Of a DNA stretch of 64,000 nt, positions 28,149-36,524 are shown piece after piece. A program made the position numbers and the translations under genes. The notes below the pieces were generated by a model. That model ran no database searches. It saw only the letters and a program-made list of their open reading frames with translations, and had not been told where the DNA came from. Each line of letters begins with the position of its first letter. Position 1 is the stretch's first letter. The DNA lies in the NCBI RefSeq assembly GCF_900115595.1, contig NZ_FOXA01000001.1:248001-312000 (forward strand), read 5' to 3'. This stretch comes from Tranquillimonas alkanivorans. GTDB lineage: Bacteria; Pseudomonadota; Alphaproteobacteria; Rhodobacterales; Rhodobacteraceae.

Positions 28149-28937
28149 ATGCCTGAGCTGATGAAGGGGAAGCGCGGCCTGATCATGGGGGTCGCCAACG
28201 ACCGCTCCATCGCCTGGGGCATCGCGAAAGCACTGGCCGCCGAGGGCGCGGACCTCGCCTTCACCTACCAGGGCGAAGCCTTTGGCCGCCGCGTGCAGCC
28301 GCTGGCCGAGAGCCTGGGCGCGAAGATCATGGTCGACTGCGACGTGACCAGCGACGAGTCGATGGACGCAGCCTTCGCCAAGTTGAAGGACGAATGGGGC
28401 ACGATGGACTTCGCGGTCCACGCCATCGCCTATTCCGACAAGGCCGAGCTGACCGGCCGCTTCATCAATACCACGCGCGAGAACTTCCGCAATTCGCTGT
28501 CGATCAGCTGCTACTCGTTCATCGACGTGGCCCGCCGCGCGTCCGAGATGATGCCCGAGGGCGGCACCATCCTGACGCTGACGTACCAGGGCTCGAACAA
28601 GGTGACGCCGTTCTACAACGTCATGGGCGTGGCCAAGGCGGCGCTGGAATCGTCGGTGCGCTACCTCGCCAATGACCTCGGGCCGCAGAAGATCCGCGTG
28701 AACGCCATCTCGCCCGGCCCGATGAAGACACTTGCGGGTGCGGCCATCGGCGGCGCGCGCCGGACGTTCAAGCACACGGGCGACAACGCGCCGCTGCGGT
28801 CGAACGCGACGCTCGAGGCGGTGGGCGGCACCGCCGTCTACCTTGCCTCGGACCACGGCGCCTACACCACCGGAGAGGTGATCCACGTGGACGGCGGGTA
28901 CCACGTGCTGGGAATGCCGCAGCCCGAGAACATCTGA
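28149..28937 (+). CDS. fabI: Enoyl-ACP reductase (NADH)
   Basis: Last step of the fatty-acid elongation cycle. The 262-residue short-chain dehydrogenase has the FabI nucleotide site GVANDRSIAWGIAKAL and the active-site pattern Tyr-x6-Lys in FYNVMGVAKAALE, preceded by LTLTYQGS. It closes the fabA-fabB-fabI unit; a tandem hairpin follows its stop. FabI is the target of triclosan-type inhibitors. Confidence 0.97.
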   Translation: MPELMKGKRGLIMGVANDRSIAWGIAKALAAEGADLAFTYQGEAFGRRVQPLAESLGAKIMVDCDVTSDESMDAAFAKLKDEWGTMDFAVHAIAYSDKAELTGRFINTTRENFRNSLSISCYSFIDVARRASEMMPEGGTILTLTYQGSNKVTPFYNVMGVAKAALESSVRYLANDLGPQKIRVNAISPGPMKTLAGAAIGGARRTFKHTGDNAPLRSNATLEAVGGTAVYLASDHGAYTTGEVIHVDGGYHVLGMPQPENI

Positions 28938-28943
28938 ACCCAC

Positions 28944-28986
28944 GGCTTTTCAGGAAAGCCTTGGGAAGATCGCTCTGAACGATCTT
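28944..28986 (+). terminator. Tandem hairpins after fabI
   Basis: GGCTTT/AAAGCC with loop TCAGG (28944-28960), then AAGATCG/CGATCTT with loop CTCTGAA (28966-28986), followed by TTTATG. It is 6 bases after the fabI stop and belongs to the same hairpin family as 53637-53686 and 55791-55835. Confidence 0.6.
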
Positions 28987-29056
28987 TATGAACGGCTGTC
29001 GCAGTCGTGAAGTCACGCCGGGTGACGCAGTCGCGCGCCCGGCTAGTCTTTCGGGC

Positions 29057-30061
29057 ATGACGCAACTGACCCGCCGCACCGTCATCGCCGGGCTTCTCGC
29101 CACGGCCGCCACGCCCCTTCTCGCGCAGGAGGCGCCCTTCGCCGCGGCCCTGGAACGGGCGCGCGAGTTCGAGCAACTCCACTCGCTGACCATCGCGGTC
29201 GATGGACGAACGCACGTCGACCGCGCGATCCGCGGCCCGGCGCTGGGGCGGATCGTCAACGTCAAGTCGGTGTCGAAGTCGATCGTCTCGGCGCTCGTCG
29301 GAATCGCCATCGCCCGGGGCCACCTCGATGGCGTGAACCAGCCCATCGCGCCGCTGCTGGAACGCGAACTTCCCACCGATCTCGACCCTCTGCTGTCCGA
29401 GGTGACCATCGGCGACCTCCTGTCCATGCGGGCGGGACTGGAGCGAACCTCGGGCGGAAACTACGGCGCATGGGTGTCGTCCTCGAACTGGGTGCGCGAC
29501 GCCCTCGCCCGCCCCTTCGTCGCCGATCCCGGCGGGCGGATGCTGTATTCGACCGGCAATTACCACATCTTGGGCGCGATACTCTCGCGCGTCACCGGCG
29601 ACAGCCTGCTGACGCTGGCGCGCAACTGGCTGGGCGACCCGCTGGGGATCGCCGTGGCGCCGTGGGTGCGCGACCCGCAGGGCCGCTATTTGGGCGGAAA
29701 CGACATGGGCCTGACCGCCACCGGCCTGCTGCGGTTCGGAGAGACCTACAGGCAGGGCGGCACATGGAACGGCACCCGCGTCCTGCCCGAAAGCTGGGTC
29801 GAGGCGTCGTGGACGCCGCGCGCCCGCTCGCCCTGGTCGGGCGACGCCTATGGCTACGGATGGTTCCTGTCGGAGATGCGGGGCCACCCGACCGCCTATG
29901 CCCGCGGCTACGGCGGGCAGGCGATCTGGGTGATTCGCGACCTGGGCCTGACGGTCGTCGTGACCTCGGACCCGAACCGTCCGGCACGCAGCGAAGGCTA
30001 CATGGGCGACCTGCACGACATGGTCGCCTCGCTCATCGTGCCGGAGGCGCAGGCGGCGTGA
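29057..30061 (+). CDS. Secreted serine hydrolase, class C beta-lactamase/NylB-like fold
   Basis: A 334-residue protein with an N-terminal TRRTVIAGLLATAATPLLAQ segment, which looks like a Tat or Sec signal peptide. The beta-lactamase-fold motifs are the SxxK serine in NVKSVSKSIVSAL, a Tyr motif in LYSTGNYHILGAIL and a C-terminal GGQAIWV strand. Such proteins are esterases, amidases or peptidases more often than true beta-lactamases. The start is put at 29057, since the frame upstream (from 28988) would hide the signal peptide. Confidence 0.8.
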   Translation: MTQLTRRTVIAGLLATAATPLLAQEAPFAAALERAREFEQLHSLTIAVDGRTHVDRAIRGPALGRIVNVKSVSKSIVSALVGIAIARGHLDGVNQPIAPLLERELPTDLDPLLSEVTIGDLLSMRAGLERTSGGNYGAWVSSSNWVRDALARPFVADPGGRMLYSTGNYHILGAILSRVTGDSLLTLARNWLGDPLGIAVAPWVRDPQGRYLGGNDMGLTATGLLRFGETYRQGGTWNGTRVLPESWVEASWTPRARSPWSGDAYGYGWFLSEMRGHPTAYARGYGGQAIWVIRDLGLTVVVTSDPNRPARSEGYMGDLHDMVASLIVPEAQAA

Positions 30062-30067
30062 GCCGCC

Positions 30068-30496
30068 TTACTTGATCTCGACGAGCTCGACCTGGAACGT
30101 CAGTTCCTGCCCGGCGAGCGGGTGGTTGGCGTCGAGCGTCACTTCCGAATCGTTCACGTCGGCGACGACGACCGGGATGGTCTGCCCCTCGGGCGTCTGC
30201 ACCTGAAGCTGGGTTCCCGGCTCGGTCGGGATGTGCTCGGGGATCTGCTCGCGCGGGACGGACTGCGTGCGCGCCGGGTCGCGGTCGCCATACGCCTGCT
30301 CGGGCGCGACGGTGACGGTCTTGCTTTCGCCGACCTCCATGCCGCTTACGGCACTGTCGAGGCCGGGAATGATCTGACCCGATCCGACGGTGAATTCCAG
30401 CGGCTCACGGCCTTGGCTCGAATCGAAGGTGCTTCCGTCGGCGAGCGTGCCGGTGTAGTGCATACGGACGGTATCGCCCGGCTTTGCCTGGCTCAT
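30068..30496 (-). CDS. FKBP-type peptidyl-prolyl isomerase, SlyD-like
   Basis: A 142-residue cytosolic isomerase/chaperone with a flap inserted in the FKBP core. Visible blocks are GDTVRMHYTGTLADGSTFDSS, GSGQIIPGLDSAVSGMEVGE and the terminal VDANHPLAGQELTFQVELVEI, the last diagnostic of the SlyD branch; the His-rich metal-binding tail of E. coli SlyD is missing. The start at 30496 (MSQAKPGDTV) follows a GGAG-like element. It converges on the serine hydrolase gene. Confidence 0.92.
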   Translation of the reverse strand: MSQAKPGDTVRMHYTGTLADGSTFDSSQGREPLEFTVGSGQIIPGLDSAVSGMEVGESKTVTVAPEQAYGDRDPARTQSVPREQIPEHIPTEPGTQLQVQTPEGQTIPVVVADVNDSEVTLDANHPLAGQELTFQVELVEIK

Positions 30497-30612
30497 GTCG
30501 TGTCTCCTGTCTGCGGGGTTTGAGTTTTCCGAGGCCGCCAGTCTCGGCGGGTGCTCGGTATTGACAGGTATCCAAACAAGGCAGGGCCGGAATGTAAACC
30601 CGCCCCCACCCG

Positions 30613-31008
30613 TTAGTGGCCGGGCTCCGCCGGCGTCATCAGCCCGACCGCCGCACCGCCGGGGTCGGTGACGATGGCGATGCGGCCCACGCCCGGCACG
30701 TCCCACGGCGCCCGCAGGACCTGCCCGCCCGCCGCTTCCGTCGCCTTCGCGGCGGCGTCGACATCGGCCACGGCGAGATAAGTGAACCAGTGGGCCGGCG
30801 CATCCTTGAGTTGCTCCATCCCCGTCATGTCCATGATGCCGGCGACCGGTCGCCCCTCGCGGTTGGCGACGCGGTACCCGGTTTCGCTGTCCGGCATGGG
30901 CATGGCGTCGAACGTCCAGCCGCAGAGTTGCCCGTAATAGTCGACCGAGCGCGGTACGTCCCGCGTCATCAGCTCGCTCCACCAGACCTTTCCGTGATGT
31001 TCAGACAT
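30613..31008 (-). CDS. VOC family protein (glyoxalase/bleomycin-resistance fold)
   Basis: A 131-residue protein starting at 31008 with GGAGG upstream. It has the paired beta-alpha-beta-beta-beta fold of VOC proteins: KVWWSELMTRDVPRSVDYYG at the front, HWFTYLAVADVDAAAKATE in the middle and IAIVTDPGGAAVGLM at the end. The substrate is unknown; the metal-ligand pattern cannot be settled by eye. Single gene upstream of the FKBP gene. Confidence 0.82.
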   Translation of the reverse strand: MSEHHGKVWWSELMTRDVPRSVDYYGQLCGWTFDAMPMPDSETGYRVANREGRPVAGIMDMTGMEQLKDAPAHWFTYLAVADVDAAAKATEAAGGQVLRAPWDVPGVGRIAIVTDPGGAAVGLMTPAEPGH

Positions 31009-31393
31009 GGCATCCTCCATCGCCGCTCGGCGGCGGAAGGGTACCACGGCCGGCGTGAGTCGGTGCGGGCTTTGTGGCGGTCACTCGCGCGGTCACCGCT
31101 CTAGGGCGAATGGCGGGAGATACCGCTGGTATGACAGCGCGGCACGCTCGACGTCATGTCCGGCCGTGCCACGCAGTGGCTCGGGCAGCGCCCGTCGCGC
31201 CCTCCAGGACGCGCGCTTCACCCCCGCCCACCGGACGCCCGCCGCCATCTCGTCGCAGGCTCGGATGTCTGAGCCGCTCATCGACAAGCTGCTTCAGCTG
31301 CTCCGTCCCACCGCCCCGCCACATCAGCCGCCAGCCACTTCCCCCGCCCCGCCCCCTGTGGCAGGGTCCGCCGCGAACCCGAGGGGGACGGAC
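31009..31393. other. 385-base divergent intergenic region
   Basis: Between the VOC gene (minus) and the HAD gene (plus). The HAD frame stays open through most of it, with an in-frame ATG at 31267 that would add a 42-residue Pro-rich leader, but codon use and content there look non-coding. I see no RNA gene, repeat or clear promoter pair. Confidence 0.4.
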
Positions 31394-32071
31394 ATGGCCA
31401 TCACCACCTGCGTCTTCGACGCCTACGGCACGCTGTTCGACGTGAACGCCGCCGCCCGCGAAGCCGCCGCCGAGCCGGGGCGCGAGGCGCTGGCGGAAAG
31501 CTGGGAGCGGATCGCCCACGACTGGCGGCTCAAGCAACTCCAGTACACCTGGATCCGTGCCATCACCGGAGAGCACGCCGACTTCTGGCAAGTGACGCAG
31601 GACGGGCTGGACTGGGCGCTCGAGGCGGCGGGGCTCGACGATCCCGAGCTGCGGGATCGTCTGCTCGCTCTCTACCGCAATCTCTCAGCCTTTCCCGAGG
31701 TGCCGGACGTGCTGGCCTCGCTCAAGCAGGCCGGCAAGACCTGCGCCATCCTGTCGAACGGCTCGCCCGATATGCTGGAGTCGGCCGTCGCGTCGGCCGG
31801 TATCGTGGATCATCTCAACGCCCTGCTGTCGGTCGAGGAGGTGGGCGTGTTCAAGCCCGATGCGCGGGTCTACGATCTTGTCGCGATGCATCTGGGCTGC
31901 CAGCCGGGTCAGGTGCTGTTCGTGTCGTCCAACGGCTGGGACGCGGCATCGGCCACGGGCTACGGCTTCACCACCGCCTGGGTGAACCGGGCCGGCGAGC
32001 CCGTCGACCGGCTCCCGGCGCGGCCGCACCACGTCCTCTCCGACCTCTCGACCATCCCGGACCTCGCCTGA
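31394..32071 (+). CDS. Haloacid dehalogenase, type II (L-2-haloacid dehalogenase family)
   Basis: A 225-residue HAD hydrolase. The nucleophile Asp is in VFDAYGTLFDV, motif II Ser/Asn in CAILSNGSPDML, motif III Lys in FKPDARVY, and SSNGWDAASATGYGF matches the SSNxWDA block specific to type II haloacid dehalogenases. Known members hydrolyse L-2-haloacids to D-2-hydroxyacids. The start at 31394 is the family start. Its stop overlaps the next gene (TGATG), so the three genes that follow probably form one operon. Confidence 0.88.
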   Translation: MAITTCVFDAYGTLFDVNAAAREAAAEPGREALAESWERIAHDWRLKQLQYTWIRAITGEHADFWQVTQDGLDWALEAAGLDDPELRDRLLALYRNLSAFPEVPDVLASLKQAGKTCAILSNGSPDMLESAVASAGIVDHLNALLSVEEVGVFKPDARVYDLVAMHLGCQPGQVLFVSSNGWDAASATGYGFTTAWVNRAGEPVDRLPARPHHVLSDLSTIPDLA

Positions 32072-32889
32072 TGCCCCGCTTCACGACCTCGGACGGCCTG
32101 TCGCTGCACTACACCGACGACGGCGAAGGCACGCCGATCCTCTGCCTTTCGGGGCTGACCCGAAACGGCACCGACTTCGACTATGTCGCGCCGCACCTCG
32201 CCGACTGCCGCCTGATCCGGCTGGATTATCGCGGGCGCGGCCGGTCCGACTGGGCCGCCCCCGAAACCTACACCGTCCCGGTCGAGGCGCGCGACGCGGT
32301 GGAACTGCTCGACCACCTGGAGCTGCCCCGCGCCGCCGTGCTTGGCACCTCGCGCGGGGGGCTTGTCGCGATGACGCTGGCCGCCACTGCGAAGGATCGC
32401 CTGGCGGGCGTCTGCCTGAACGACATCGGCCCCGTGATCGCGGCGGAAGGGCTGCAGGTCATCATGGGCTATATCGGCCGCAACCCGAGACACCGCACCC
32501 ATTCCGAGGCCATCGCCGACCGCGCCCTGCTGCTCGCCGGGTTCGAGAACGTGCCCTCTTCGCGGTGGGAGGAGGAGGTGCGCAAGCACTACGACGAGAC
32601 GCCCGAGGGGCTGCGGATCAACTACGACCCGGCCCTGCGCGAGGCTGTGGAGGCGGCCGGCGCGCAGCCCGCGCCCGACCTCTGGCCGCTCTTCGACGCG
32701 ATGGAGGGACTGCCCCTCGCGCTGATCCGGGGCGCGAACTCGGACCTGCTGTCGCCCGAAACGGCGGCCGAGATGCGACGCCGCCGGCCCGACATGATCT
32801 TCGCCGAGGTCCCCGACCGCGGCCATATCCCCTTCCTCGACGAGTCCGAGGCCGTCGCAGCCCTCAGAGAGTGGATCAAGCTCCTATGA
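32071..32889 (+). CDS. Alpha/beta hydrolase
   Basis: A 272-residue hydrolase with the nucleophile elbow GTSRGG (Ser, about residue 93), an oxyanion region LSGLTRNGTDF and a late His in PDRGHIPFLDE. The region between core strands carries a cap. The substrate is unknown; esters, lactones and haloalkanes are all possible. It overlaps the genes on both sides by one to four bases, which links it to the dehalogenase and the dehydratase. Confidence 0.85.
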   Translation: MPRFTTSDGLSLHYTDDGEGTPILCLSGLTRNGTDFDYVAPHLADCRLIRLDYRGRGRSDWAAPETYTVPVEARDAVELLDHLELPRAAVLGTSRGGLVAMTLAATAKDRLAGVCLNDIGPVIAAEGLQVIMGYIGRNPRHRTHSEAIADRALLLAGFENVPSSRWEEEVRKHYDETPEGLRINYDPALREAVEAAGAQPAPDLWPLFDAMEGLPLALIRGANSDLLSPETAAEMRRRRPDMIFAEVPDRGHIPFLDESEAVAALREWIKLL

Positions 32890-33857
32890 ACATCGACATG
32901 ATCGAGGCCGCCGCGCGGCGCATTTCCGGCCACGCGCGCCGCACGCCCCTGCTGTCCTCCCCCTTCCTGGACGAGATCGCGGGCCGTCGCGTGCTGGTGA
33001 AGGCCGAGCCGCTCCAGCACACCGGCAGTTTCAAGTTCCGCGGCGCATGGTCCGCCGTCTCGGCGCTCGACCCGGAGGTGCGGGCCAAGGGCGTGATAGC
33101 ATTCTCGTCGGGCAACCATGCGCAGGGCGTGGCCTATGCCGCCAAGCTGCACGGCGTGCCGGCGGTGATCGTGATGCCCGAGGACGCGCCGCGGCTGAAG
33201 ATCGCCAATACCCGCGGCTTCGGGGCCGAGGTGGTGCTTTATGACCGCGCCAACGAGGACCGCGACGAGATCGGCGCGCGGCTGGCCGAGGAGCGCGGCC
33301 TGACGCTGATCAAGCCCTTCGACGAGCCGCAGGTGATCGCCGGACAGGGGACCTGCGGGCTCGAGATCGCCGAACAGGCCGCCGAGATGGGCATCGGCGA
33401 GGCCGACGTGCTGGTCTGCTGCGGCGGCGGCGGGCTGACGTCGGGCATTGCGCTCGCGTTCGAGGCACACGCGCCGGGCCTCCGGGCCCGCCCCGTGGAG
33501 CCCGAGGGATTCGACGATACCGCCCGTTCGCTCGCGGCCGGCCGGATCGAGCGCAACGCGCGGATGACCGGCAGCCTGTGCGACGCCATCGTGACGCCGC
33601 AGCCCGGCGAGCTGACATTCCCGATCATGCACCGCCTCTGCGGCCCCGGCCTGTCGGTTTCGGACGAGGAGGCGCTGCGCGCCATGGCCGCCGCTTTCCT
33701 CCGGCTGAAGCTGGTGGTCGAGCCGGGCGGCGCGGTGGCGTTGGCGGCGGCACTGTTCCGCCCGAAGGCCGTCGAGGGTGATACGGTTATCGCCGTCTGC
33801 TCGGGCGGAAACGTCGATCCGGCGCTGTTTCGCGAGGTGCTGGAAAGGTTCGGCTAA
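32886..33857 (+). CDS. Threonine/serine dehydratase (PLP fold type II)
   Basis: A 323-residue catalytic domain without the C-terminal regulatory domain of IlvA. The PLP lysine is in HTGSFKFRGAW, the phosphate loop is CCGGGGLTSG, and SSGNHAQGVAYAA and PEDAPRLKIANTRGFGAEVV are family blocks. It probably deaminates threonine, serine or 3-hydroxyaspartate. ATGA overlap with the hydrolase upstream fixes the start at 32886. A bidirectional terminator follows. Confidence 0.9.
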   Translation: MNIDMIEAAARRISGHARRTPLLSSPFLDEIAGRRVLVKAEPLQHTGSFKFRGAWSAVSALDPEVRAKGVIAFSSGNHAQGVAYAAKLHGVPAVIVMPEDAPRLKIANTRGFGAEVVLYDRANEDRDEIGARLAEERGLTLIKPFDEPQVIAGQGTCGLEIAEQAAEMGIGEADVLVCCGGGGLTSGIALAFEAHAPGLRARPVEPEGFDDTARSLAAGRIERNARMTGSLCDAIVTPQPGELTFPIMHRLCGPGLSVSDEEALRAMAAAFLRLKLVVEPGGAVALAAALFRPKAVEGDTVIAVCSGGNVDPALFREVLERFG

Positions 33858-33886
33858 CGCCGCTTATGCACCGCCGGAACGAAAAA

Positions 33887-33910
33887 CGCCCGCTTCATCC
33901 AGAGCGGGCG
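33887..33910. terminator. Bidirectional terminator
   Basis: CGCCCGCT and AGCGGGCG pair around an eight-base loop. On the plus strand CTTCTTTATT follows; on the minus strand a TTTTT run follows at once. It separates the converging dehydratase gene and trcR and can serve both. Confidence 0.8.
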
Positions 33911-33939
33911 CTTCTTTATTACTGAGGCGACCAGGCGGC

Positions 33940-34701
33940 TTACGGCTGCTCGTCCTCGTCGTCCGGCGCGTCCTTCGGCAGGTTGAAGAAGCTGTCGGCG
34001 TCGGGCACCTCGCCCTCGTCCTCGTCTTCCCTCAGCTCCTCGCCCGAATCCGAAAGCGAGAACGTCTCGAGCCCGGAAATCGCCGTCGGCATGCGCGGCT
34101 CGGCCTCCATCTCGAGGCTCTGCTCGGTCGAGACCAGCTTGCGCCGTTCGTCGTCGGACATCACCGCGCCCTCGCGCGCCTTCTTCGCGGCAGCCTTCTG
34201 CACCGCGGCGTCCAGCTCGGACTGCTTGCACAGGCCCAGCGCCACCGGGTCGATCGGCTGGATGTTCTGGATGTTCCAGTGCGTCCGCTCGCGGATCGAC
34301 TGGATGGTCGGCTTGGTCGTGCCCACCAGCTTCGAGATCTGCGCGTCGGCCAGTTCGGGGTGGAACTTGACCAGCCAGAGGATCGCCGCCGGGCGGTCCT
34401 GCCGCTTCGACAGCGGGGTATAGCGCGGACCACGCCGCTTTTCCTCGCCCAGCGAGGCCGGGTTGAACTTGAGCTTCAGCTTGTGAAGCGGGTCGGTCTC
34501 GGCCTTGTTGATCTCGGCCTGGGTCAGCTGGTTGTTCGCGACCGGGTCGAAACCCTTCACACCGGCGGCCACGTCGCCGTCCGCGATGCCCTGCACCTCA
34601 AGCTCGTGCATCCCGCAGAAATCGGCAATCTGCTTGAAGGTGAGCGTGGTGTTGTCCACCAGCCAGACGGCAGTGGCCTTGGCCATCAATGGTTTGTTCA
34701 T
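33940..34701 (-). CDS. trcR: Cell-cycle transcriptional regulator TrcR (DUF1013)
   Basis: A 253-residue protein typical of alphaproteobacteria. The N-terminal part (MNKPLMAKATAVWLVDNTTL, TFKQIADFCGMHELEV) and the middle (PAAILWLVKFHPELADAQIS, LVGTTKPTIQSIRERTHWN) carry two helix-turn-helix-like units, which is the DUF1013/TrcR architecture; the C-terminus is a long acidic tail. TrcR is reported as a cell-cycle transcription factor that associates with RNA polymerase. The start at 34701 follows AAGGAG. Confidence 0.88.
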   Translation of the reverse strand: MNKPLMAKATAVWLVDNTTLTFKQIADFCGMHELEVQGIADGDVAAGVKGFDPVANNQLTQAEINKAETDPLHKLKLKFNPASLGEEKRRGPRYTPLSKRQDRPAAILWLVKFHPELADAQISKLVGTTKPTIQSIRERTHWNIQNIQPIDPVALGLCKQSELDAAVQKAAAKKAREGAVMSDDERRKLVSTEQSLEMEAEPRMPTAISGLETFSLSDSGEELREDEDEGEVPDADSFFNLPKDAPDDEDEQP

Positions 34702-34851
34702 CGCGTCGGTCTCCTTCGAACGATCTTCCCGGGCAGCCTTCCACATACGAGTTCCGTGGCCGGGAAAACGGCCGGTCCGGCTGGACCCTTACCTCGTTTT
34801 CGGGGAAGTTGAGCCTGATATAGTGATCCTGCCCCGCGGAGAAAAGAGAAA

Positions 34852-35481
34852 ATGCGCCTTTTGGCCCTTCTCATCCTGTGGCCTTGGGCCGTTTGGGCCG
34901 AAGGCGAGCGCGCGGGTGCGTTCGACTATTACGTGCTTGCCCTGTCGTGGTCACCGACCTGGTGCGCGCTTGAAGGCCACGCGCGCGGCTCTCCGCAATG
35001 CGCGGACGAGGCCGACAACGGATGGATCCTGCACGGGCTCTGGCCGCAATACGACCGCGGCTGGCCGTCCTACTGCCCGACCGATGCCGCCGACCCGCCG
35101 CGCGCCCGCACGGCAGAAATGGCCGACGTCATGGGCACCGCCGGGCTCGCATGGTACCAGTGGAAGAAGCACGGCCGCTGCACCGGCCTGTCCGCCGACG
35201 CCTATTTCGACACTGCCCGCTCCGCATACGACTCCGTCCGCAAGCCGCCGGTCTTCCGCGCGCTGGACGGCCCCGTGCGGCTCCCGGCGTCCGTCGTGGA
35301 AGAGGGGTTCCTGGAAGTGAACCCCGCGCTCACCCCCGACATGCTGACGATCACCTGCCGGGAGGGCCGGATCCAGGAGGCGCGCCTGTGCCTGACGCGG
35401 GACCTCGAGCCGCGGCGCTGCGGGGAGGACGTGATCCGCGACTGCGGGATGACCGACGCGCTGATGGCGCCGATCCCCTGA
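34852..35481 (+). CDS. Secreted ribonuclease T2
   Basis: A 209-residue protein with a signal peptide (MRLLALLILWPWAVWA) and both catalytic segments of RNase T2: CAS I WILHGLWPQ and CAS II WKKHGRCTG, each with its His, and with Glu/Lys in the second block replaced in the usual way (KK-H). Several cysteines fit periplasmic disulfides. It cleaves RNA non-specifically through a 2',3'-cyclic phosphate, so a role in scavenging RNA from outside is likely. Confidence 0.92.
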   Translation: MRLLALLILWPWAVWAEGERAGAFDYYVLALSWSPTWCALEGHARGSPQCADEADNGWILHGLWPQYDRGWPSYCPTDAADPPRARTAEMADVMGTAGLAWYQWKKHGRCTGLSADAYFDTARSAYDSVRKPPVFRALDGPVRLPASVVEEGFLEVNPALTPDMLTITCREGRIQEARLCLTRDLEPRRCGEDVIRDCGMTDALMAPIP

Positions 35482-35487
35482 CGACGA

Positions 35488-35931
35488 TCACTCGAACGCG
35501 ACGGGCCGCGCCAGAGCCCAGGTGCCACCGTACGCCTCGACCCCGTGGCCCTGCGGCGTCTCGTCGTACTGGTCCTCGACGAAGCGGTACAGCGGCCAGC
35601 CCTCGTAGGTGATCACCATGTCGGTCCGGTCCTGCACCGTGCCGAAGTCGGAGGCGTCCAGTTCCTCCACCGGGTTGGCCGACAGACCCACCACCGGCGG
35701 CCAATCCTCTTCGCACTCTCCGACGCAGGCGATGCCGTCATCGACCAGCTCGTCCGCCGAAAAGACGTAGAGCGGGTGGCCGACATTGTCCGTCAGGTAC
35801 GGGCCGAACTCGTCGGAGGCGATAACGCCGATGGGGATGGAGCCCGCGTCCTGCTCAAGCTCCGGAAGCTCCTGGGCGGTGGCGGCGGTCACTGTGAAGG
35901 CGGCGGCGACCGTCGAGACGATGCGCAACAT
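35488..35931 (-). CDS. Secreted COG4315-like protein (paralogue 1)
   Basis: A 147-residue protein with a signal peptide (MLRIVSTVAAAFTVTAATAQ) and two copies of the family repeat, recognisable as GPYLTDNVGHPLYVFSAD and VITYEGWPLYRFVEDQYDET: the pattern glycine-x-x-Leu-Tyr-x-Phe-x-x-Asp. A CVGECEEDWPP segment lies between, with a likely disulfide. Such small periplasmic proteins have no known activity. Its neighbour at 35992-36441 is a clear paralogue. Confidence 0.8.
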   Translation of the reverse strand: MLRIVSTVAAAFTVTAATAQELPELEQDAGSIPIGVIASDEFGPYLTDNVGHPLYVFSADELVDDGIACVGECEEDWPPVVGLSANPVEELDASDFGTVQDRTDMVITYEGWPLYRFVEDQYDETPQGHGVEAYGGTWALARPVAFE

Positions 35932-35991
35932 GCGGTTCTCCGGGTTCAGGATGGGCCGCGCCGTGGGCCGGCGCGGCGAGGTCGTCGGGGC

Positions 35992-36441
35992 TCAGGCATC
36001 GTGCTCCTCGACGATGGTTCCGTCGGGACCGACGAGGTACCATTCGCCGCCGAAGCTCTCGATATCCTGCCCCTGCGGCGTGTCCGAGCCCTGGTCCTGC
36101 GTGAAGGTGTAAAGCGGCCAGCCGTTATAGGTGACGACGCTCTGCCCCTCGTGATCCATCGTTCCGATCATCGAGGCATCGACGCCCTCGCCCGCCTCCG
36201 GCGCATCGCCGGTGACCAGCGGCCAGGCCTGCAGGCAGTCGGGGTTGCACGAAATCACCGGCGCGGCGTCGGCCGTGCCCTGCGTGTCGGCGGTGAAGGC
36301 ATAGAGTGGCGCGCCCTCGCCGTTGGTCAGATAGCTGCCGAACGCCTCGCTCTCGGCGACCTGCAATGTCGTCCCGTCCTGCGCCAGCGCCGGCAGCGCC
36401 GGGGCGAGCGCGACTGCGGCTGTCAGAAAAAATCGCGTCAT
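35992..36441 (-). CDS. Secreted COG4315-like protein (paralogue 2)
   Basis: A 149-residue protein starting at 36441 (MTRFFLTAAVALAPALPALA, signal peptide). The same two repeat blocks as its neighbour appear: GSYLTNGEGAPLYAFTADTQ and VVTYNGWPLYTFTQDQGSDT, with SCNPDCLQAWPLV between. It precedes the paralogue by 60 bases on the same strand, so a tandem duplication that has diverged a great deal is likely. Function unknown. Confidence 0.8.
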   Translation of the reverse strand: MTRFFLTAAVALAPALPALAQDGTTLQVAESEAFGSYLTNGEGAPLYAFTADTQGTADAAPVISCNPDCLQAWPLVTGDAPEAGEGVDASMIGTMDHEGQSVVTYNGWPLYTFTQDQGSDTPQGQDIESFGGEWYLVGPDGTIVEEHDA

Positions 36442-36524
36442 GGGAAGGTCCTCCTCTGGCATCCCTCCCGACGAACGTGACGCCGCGGGCGGGGGTTCCC
36501 GCCCGCCCCGACGCCCGGCGGCTC

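Noticed and set aside
29057-30061. Antibiotic-resistance beta-lactamase
   Set aside because: It has the SxxK fold motif but a YST-type second motif and the overall look of secreted esterase/amidase relatives; resistance should not be inferred.
31267-31393. Possible 42-residue N-terminal extension of the HAD gene (in-frame ATG at 31267)
   Set aside because: The leader is Pro-rich, unlike type II dehalogenases, which start directly at the VFDAYGTLFD strand; the ATG at 31394 gives the normal length.
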